From Diphasiastrum complanatum (taxonomy: Eukaryota > Streptophyta > Lycopodiopsida > Lycopodiales > Lycopodiaceae), in assembly GCA_029204225.1 (NCBI GenBank), contig CM055109.1, forward strand, positions 41,770,544 through 41,834,543: a stretch of DNA of 64,000 bases, given 5' to 3'. The stretch's first letter is position 1. Each line of letters starts with the position of its first letter. A program made the translations under genes and the position numbers. Of this stretch, positions 58,684-64,000 are shown piece after piece. Under the pieces are notes generated by a model. That model was given only the letters and a program-made list of their open reading frames with translations. It was not told the origin of the DNA and did not search any database.

Positions 58684-59892
58684 AGCTGATCCAATGGCAT
58701 ATTTTGAGGAATCCGTATGAACATGAAACTCTAATGTCCAATATGGAGAACGCAGTATTGGTGCTGAAGATAATGCTTTTTTTTAACTTTTCAAAGGCTT
58801 CTAACGCCTCTACTGTCCAAATAGGAACAAAGTTAATTTGTATATAGGTCGTGCTAAATCCGCAAAGAAGATAATAAAAATTCGATAGTAGTTCGCATGA
58901 CCCGTAAACGCATAAACTCCTCGAATTGTTGCTGGCGGTGGCAATTCCACAATAACTTTGATCTTAGAATAATCGGTGGCAATACCATGTCTTGATATCA
59001 CATGTCCAAGCACCACTCAGTGAGAAACCCATATCTGACATTTTTTTGGATGTAGAGAAATCTGATATTTGCGGCATCTTTCAAAGACTTTCTCCAATCG
59101 ATCCAGGTGGTCTGTATCTGTACTATGAACTCCCAAGTCGTCCAAGTAAATTTCAAAGAATTTCTGCAGATAATCTTTAAAGGCAAATTGCATTACTCTT
59201 TGGAATGAAGTTGGTGCATTACGGAGTCCAAACGACATTACTTTGTAAGCATAGGTGCCCCATTCTGTTGCAAAAGCAGTTTTGTGGCGATCGGCAGGTG
59301 CAATCTTAACCTGGTTGTAACCACTAAATCCATCCAGGAAACTATAAGCTTCTGCTCCAGCAAGGCGATCCAAAATGTTTTCAGTAAAAGGTAACGGAAA
59401 GTGATCCTTCTGTGTCACTTTATTCAATGCTTTGAGATTCACACAGATTCACAATTTCTCATTTTTCTTAGGAACAATGACAATCGGTGAAATCCATTCG
59501 GTATGCTCGATCTCATAAATGAAATCGGTGTCAAGCAATCTCTGAAGTTCTTTCTTTATCAGATCTGCCACATTAGGATTACAACGATAGAACTTTGTAA
59601 CCTTTGGTACTGCATCAGGTACTAAAGGTATGGTATGTTCAATGACTGATGTCGGAATACCCTTCAAATCTTGATAAGTCCATGCAAAACAATCTTGATA
59701 CTTAATAAGTAGCAAACAGAGTGCTTGATACTGTTTAGGAGTAAGTTGTGATCCCACTTGTACAATCTTTTCTGGTTCTCCTGGTTTTGCAAGATTCATT
59801 GGCTGCATCCTAGCTGGGCCATCGTAAACCTCTTTAGATTCCGGCATGTGTTCTTCAGGTTCACGATGTGCTTTAGGTAACATGATAACCAC
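58684..59892 (-). pseudogene. Gypsy reverse transcriptase
   Basis: Minus strand: LLDTDFIYEIEHTEWISPIV and VPKKNEKL, then after a stop NLKALNKVTQKDHFPLPFTE, FLDGFSGYNQVKIAPADRHK, FGLRNAPTSFQRVM and the catalytic YLDD (EIYLDDLGVHS), then LGHVISRHGIATDYSKIKVI. This is the full fingers-palm-thumb order of Ty3/gypsy RT. Stops lie at 59449 and 59017, and two frame changes occur between 58835 and 58785, the second at an A-run. YLDD itself is intact. Confidence 0.85.
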
Positions 59893-59910
59893 ATCATCCA
59901 GTGTATAACA

Positions 59911-60486
59911 TTAAAAATGCTCTGGCATATCATGCTGGACTACATTTGCTTGTTTTTTTTCGAAAGGACTTGTCTTGGATCTTCGTTTAGTCTTCTTAGC
60001 AGGAATTGATCGTGGAGGTGATGACTTTCGGGATGATAAATCTTTCTTCTCAGGTGAAGACTTCCTAGACGATGATGTCTTGCTGGAGATCTGACTTGAA
60101 AAATCATTCTTGACTTTTCCTTTGCCTTTATCCAATAGAGATGGCACTTCCTTTAAATCGATCTTTTGAGGGGGATTTTCCCATTTCAGGACCGTATTAT
60201 AATGTTGCTTTGCTTGTTTCTTCGTCATCGAACCTATCATCCTGTCTCTCTTCAATATAATTGCTTTGGGCGATTTGATTGTTGGTTCATCAGGAACATT
60301 ACGCACTCCAAATCTGGTCGGATCCATATGATGTAGAATCTGTTCATCCGTAAGTTCTGCATTGCCATCATAAGTTAAGGCATGGCTCATTGGTATGAGA
60401 TCATCCTCAATTGGATTTGGTATAGGTTCCATTGATATCCAGGCTATATTCAGCACATTTAGTGGAAACGTGATTGGCATATCCAA
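59911..60486 (-). pseudogene. Gypsy protease-RT linker region
   Basis: 191 open codons between protease and RT. Ser/Lys-rich segments such as SSQISSKTSSSRKSSPEKKD follow a region with KAIILKRDRMIGSMTKKQAK. Low-complexity linker, probably part of pol; no catalytic motif. It joins the RT frame in phase after one TAA. Confidence 0.6.
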
Positions 60487-60632
60487 AGTTCAATCTAACA
60501 AGGAAATCTCGCTCATCTCTGATTGAATATCTTGTTGACACATATATCCTGCTGTACAATCAATTGTTGCAAGTGCTTAGTTCCAATTGACAGTATCCGT
60601 TTGAGAATCGTAGTGAACTCCCAATTTTTTCT

Positions 60633-61466
60633 CTAATCGATCACAAGTGTGATCCGTTGTTGATGAATCATCATCCGCATTTTGAACCACTGGCTTGATA
60701 TTCCAAGTCGTAGGATCAATTTTAACTGCACTTCATGATTTTCAAAAGTGATTTTGCTAGTACCCCAGTTATGAATTACTTGCGCAACTCGCAAGCATGG
60801 ACGTCCTAAGAGAACTCGATAGACATTTGGTGCTTCTGGTAAGTCCATCACGACGAAAATAATGACGAATTGTACTCCTGCAATCCTGACAAGTATATCT
60901 TCCACCAGTCCTCGTGGATGAACCGTCGTTTGATCAGCTAGCTTAATAGCAAAAGTAGCAGGCTTAATCTTTGTAAGGCCCCATTTTGTACATAGCTTTG
61001 TAGAAATCAGGTTAGCTCCTGAACCGCCGTCTATCACGGCTGCTTCTTTAGAAAATTGTCTATGTTGTATCGGCAGAGTGATATTCTTTTGTTCACTTTC
61101 CCAAGCTGCTCCAACATGTAGTACATCGTTAGATTCTTCAAATCCAGCACAAAAATGCGGCTCCTGATGGTCTTCTGATTCTTGTTGAGCTAACTTTTGT
61201 GCTAAGACTTCTTTTGCTTTTGGCACCAACTTTAGGAGCTCTCCTAATGAAATATTGATCTTGCTAGACAAAATATTCATGAGTAATTCTGTATGCGGTG
61301 CTTCCGGTTCAGTCACCTCGAAGGGTTCTTTGTGATGATGTAATTGATCATTCACATCCGTACATAAATTTCTTAGAGGCTGCAATGGTGAAGACCAAAC
61401 TTCAACTATTACTTTAGCAGCTTCAAGTTCCTCTTCTTCTTGCAGATGCTTAATCCACTGTCTCAT
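60633..61466 (-). pseudogene. Gypsy protease region
   Basis: Minus strand frame with AAVIDGGSGANLISTKLCTK, the aspartic protease active site (D-G-G-S-G), followed by LADQTTVHPRGLVEDILVRI and VYRVLLGRPCLRVAQVIHNW. This is the usual flap and Leu-Gly-Arg-Pro end of gypsy retropepsins. It is in phase with gag upstream apart from a TAG. After it, the frame shifts before 60486. Confidence 0.8.
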
Positions 61467-61469
61467 ATC

Positions 61470-63050
61470 CTAATATCTTCGTTTTTCTGCATTAAGATTT
61501 GGATAGACTTCCAATGTTGTTGGTGTATCGTTCAATGGTATAGAATCAGCAGGTACTGAATCCACTACTGGTTCTTTTTGCTTTTGTGCTCTGGTGACCA
61601 CCATCAAGGGCGCACTTGGTTTATTATGAGCTACCGATCCTTGCTTGATTGTTATCAAATTTACAGGTGTTGTAGCTGGTGGTGGCTTCGGTCTTGCTAG
61701 ACAGTCTTTATAGCAATGCCCATATCTACAATCATGACAGAATGGTACAAATTTCTCTTTATTTGGGCATTCTGCAACTCTGTGATTTTCTCCACATGCA
61801 AAGCATCCAAGTGGTGCTCTGGCCCAATTTCTCGAGGCTTGTTGTTGAGCGGCAGCATAAATGTCATACTGTTCTGAAGATCCACCTTCCTGATCATTAC
61901 CATAGCTCCATTGCTTAGCACTTCTGTAAGGTTCTGGTTCCATCAAATTGGCAGGAGGAGCGGAGTGCTTTGGTGGGGCAGGCAAAGCTAGACGTTCTGG
62001 GTATCCAAGAGTAGATTGTCATAGTCTTGCTGCTGGATTGCCTCCATACTGTGGATCTCGATATCCCATCTGGGCATACCGTTGCTGAATCATCCGAGGG
62101 TTGAAGTTGCAAAAGGCAGTCTCATGGTCAGGTGAATTACACAGATGACAAACACTGATTTCCATTCGTTTTTTCAATTGAGGACACTCGTTCACTGTGT
62201 GATTTTCTGTACAAATAGAACACCAGACATTTTTCTTGGTAGGAAAAGTCTTTGCAAACTTCTCAGGTTCCTTGTTTGCTTCTCCGTGGAAATTTTCCAA
62301 TGCTTTGATCTTCTCATCAAATTGCAACTGCAACTTTTCCATCTGTTTCTACTGGGTCTTCCCAAGTTTCTCGAACTCATTGAGCATCATTTCTACAGTA
62401 GCATTGGCATTCGTTGATGCAATAGTGGTGGATGTCGTAGTAGTCTGCCCTACTATATAAGGCAACATACTGACATTCGGCTCATCATCTGAATTTGAAT
62501 CTTCATCCTCCTCCCGAATTGCATCGTCCATCGCATTTTGCAAAAGTGTGTACTCATTATGGCGTTTCAATTCACGTCTGATCCGTTTATGTAGACCTGA
62601 CAAAAACCACATAATCATGGCATTTTCATTAATCAGCTCAGGCTCACATTCAGATCTAAGACATTTCGTCCTTTCGATGTAATCTCGAATCATTTCTCGC
62701 TTTCCCATTTTAATTTTACTTAAAAGTAAGAAAGGGTCTTACATAAACTTCCACGGTTTGAATCGTGTGATAAGGGCTCGTTCAACAATCTCCCAATCTG
62801 TACGTTCAGTTTCATCTTGGTTATAGTACCAATCTTGTGCTACGTCTGTTAAGGCCATAGGAAACAACTTAAGTTTATCTTGAGGATAAATCTCACCATA
62901 GACCTCACAGGATTCAGCATAGATCTGAAGAAATCAAACTGGATCTGTTAATCCATTATATTTGGTTAGATCCAATCGGGGTGCTCTTCTAACAATAATT
63001 GGATTGACTTCTTGTGGAGCACCTCTAGGAGCAGCTCTAGGGGCAGCCAT
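61470..63050 (-). pseudogene. Gypsy gag with multiple zinc knuckles, stop-riddled but frame-intact
   Basis: ATG at 63050 (MAAPRAAPRGAPQEVNPIIV). The capsid-like part includes KLKLFPMALTDVAQDWYYN and ALITRFKPWKF; then RDYIERTKCLRSECEPELIN; then Cys/His clusters CSICTENHTVNECP, CHLCNSPDHETAFC, CFACGENHRVAECP and CHDCRYGHCYKDC, that is, four knuckle-like motifs. In-frame stops at about 62938 (TGA), 62742 (TAA), 62349 (TAG), 62019 (TGA) and 61470 (TAG), but no frameshift from 63050 to 60633. Confidence 0.75.
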
Positions 63051-64000
63051 TTAGATCAAATCGATAATGTGATTATAGATTTTTTCAAAAACTATCTCAG
63101 ATTAGATCTGCTAGCTCTATTCCACTTTTCAAGAATCTGATTCTATATGATGAAAAACTACCCAAAATTCGATCAATCGATACTTCTCAAAAATGATAAA
63201 TCTCTCAAAGTCCAATTCAGAATATATCAGATCTGATCCAAAATTTGACAAAGACTTGATTTGGAAAATCAGAACTAAAAATAGGACTGGCGAAGGTTCT
63301 CTAGGCAAAGGTTGTCTCGGCGAAGGTTCAACAGTGCTATTTTGGGATAAAAACTCTCTGAACACTTTTCTGGCAATTTCTTGAGAAATAACCTTTGCCG
63401 ACTTCTCAGATGGAAGATCTGACACAGATAACACTATGGACAACCGGACGAAGGTTTATGACACAAGAAAATACAATTTTTGTGATCTAACGAGGGTAAA
63501 AATCAAGATTTTTTGTGATATGATCAAGATAAATCTTTGCCAAACTCAAAAATAGTATTTTTATATAAATAGAATGTTCTGGAAACTCGGCAAAGGTTCT
63601 GGCGAAGGATCAAGAGTAATACTGGTAATTTTGCAAAAAAGTGACTTTTTTTGGCAAAAATATGACAATCTGACAACTGATCCTCTGAAAACCTTTTATT
63701 TTTGGTATTATTCTTTGTCGACCTGGCAATAGATAGATCTGAATCACATATAAGCACAATGAATTGGGCAAAGGTTCTTTTTCTGTATTTTTTAGGATTT
63801 TGATAATTTTTGGTGTTTTTTGGTGGTTTTTCTGATGTTTCTGGAAATCCGCTGGGAATTAATCTTCGTCCTTCAAACTGAAGGTTCTATAAACAAAATC
63901 AAAGGTGTCTGCAACTTGGCGAAGGTTTCTTGATTGAGGGTAAAAAGTTCTGGGCTTTGATGATGCTTTTTGTCTCTTTTTGACCAAATTTGACAGATTT
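63051..64000 (-). other. Leader (5' untranslated region) of the large gypsy element
   Basis: Non-coding AT-rich DNA upstream of gag on the minus strand. It contains variants of GGCGAAGGTTY at 63289, 63316, 63448, 63581, 63600 and 63917. Neither the primer site nor the 5' LTR is seen inside the window. Confidence 0.55.

Larger units (their letters stand above)
52628..64000 (-). mobile_element. Large Ty3/gypsy element with extra 3' ORF, continuing beyond the window
   Basis: Order on the minus strand from high to low: leader (63051-64000), gag (from ATG 63050), protease, RT, RNase H, integrase (to 57019), a repeat-bearing spacer (56311-57018), an extra coding region of about 1000 codons (56310-53303), a polypurine-like GGTGGGGGATAC, and a 3' LTR (52628-53252). 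The 5' LTR lies outside the window. No chromodomain is visible at the integrase end. The element is at least 11.4 kb and inserted into the chromovirus relic at 52366. It is inactive because of many in-frame stops. Confidence 0.8.

Overview
The window is nuclear DNA of a land plant from a transposon-rich, AT-rich region. The evidence is the 3' end of a plant-type RIO1 kinase gene with a 6.4 kb intron, Ty1/copia elements primed by the usual plant initiator-Met sequence (TGGTATCAGAGC), Ty3/gypsy elements, a plant-type tandem CCCH zinc-finger pseudogene and very long (GA)n/(CT)n tracts. The species cannot be named from the sequence. The RIO1 tail and the large introns would fit a large-genome plant such as a gymnosperm or fern, but that is only an impression.

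Layout. (1) 1-7400: last three coding exons and 3' end of RIO1 (+). The last intron holds a scrambled antisense copia element (1842-5499). (2) 7859-16050: decayed elements only: a direct-repeat pair that looks like the LTRs of an element with degraded interior (7859 and 11573), a gypsy LTR plus gag relic (8614-9905), a second gag relic (about 12180-12610) and an antisense copia relic (about 14150-15420). (3) 16050-29640: two direct copies, about 3 kb each, of an unidentified unit bordered by (GA)n and (CT)n. Copy B has a long inverted terminal arm and was split by a young copia element (22049-28478) with apparently identical 655-bp LTRs and a TCAGA target duplication. (4) 31708-45160: three related or nested copia elements. 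An antisense element is interrupted by a sense element (38761-44215, TCGTG duplication). That sense element and its truncated relative at 31708 have lost reverse transcriptase and carry in its place the same unrelated sequence. (5) 46280-47586: a tRNA-derived SINE-like insertion with a 17-bp target duplication, then a CCCH zinc-finger pseudogene. (6) 47980-51880: purine-rich and microsatellite DNA, a cluster of six CACGTG sites, a rearranged third copy of the unit from region 3, and a fragment of an unrecognised protein gene. (7) 51890-64000: the 3' end of a chromodomain gypsy element, into which a large antisense gypsy element (52628 to beyond the window) has inserted. The large element has a roughly 1000-codon extra reading frame between pol and its 3' LTR.

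The only host gene that looks functional is RIO1. The rest is a record of nested insertion, internal replacement and decay. The strongest candidates for something new are the RT-replaced copia family, the microsatellite-armed foldback-like unit with its possible small secreted protein, and the extra reading frame of the gypsy element.
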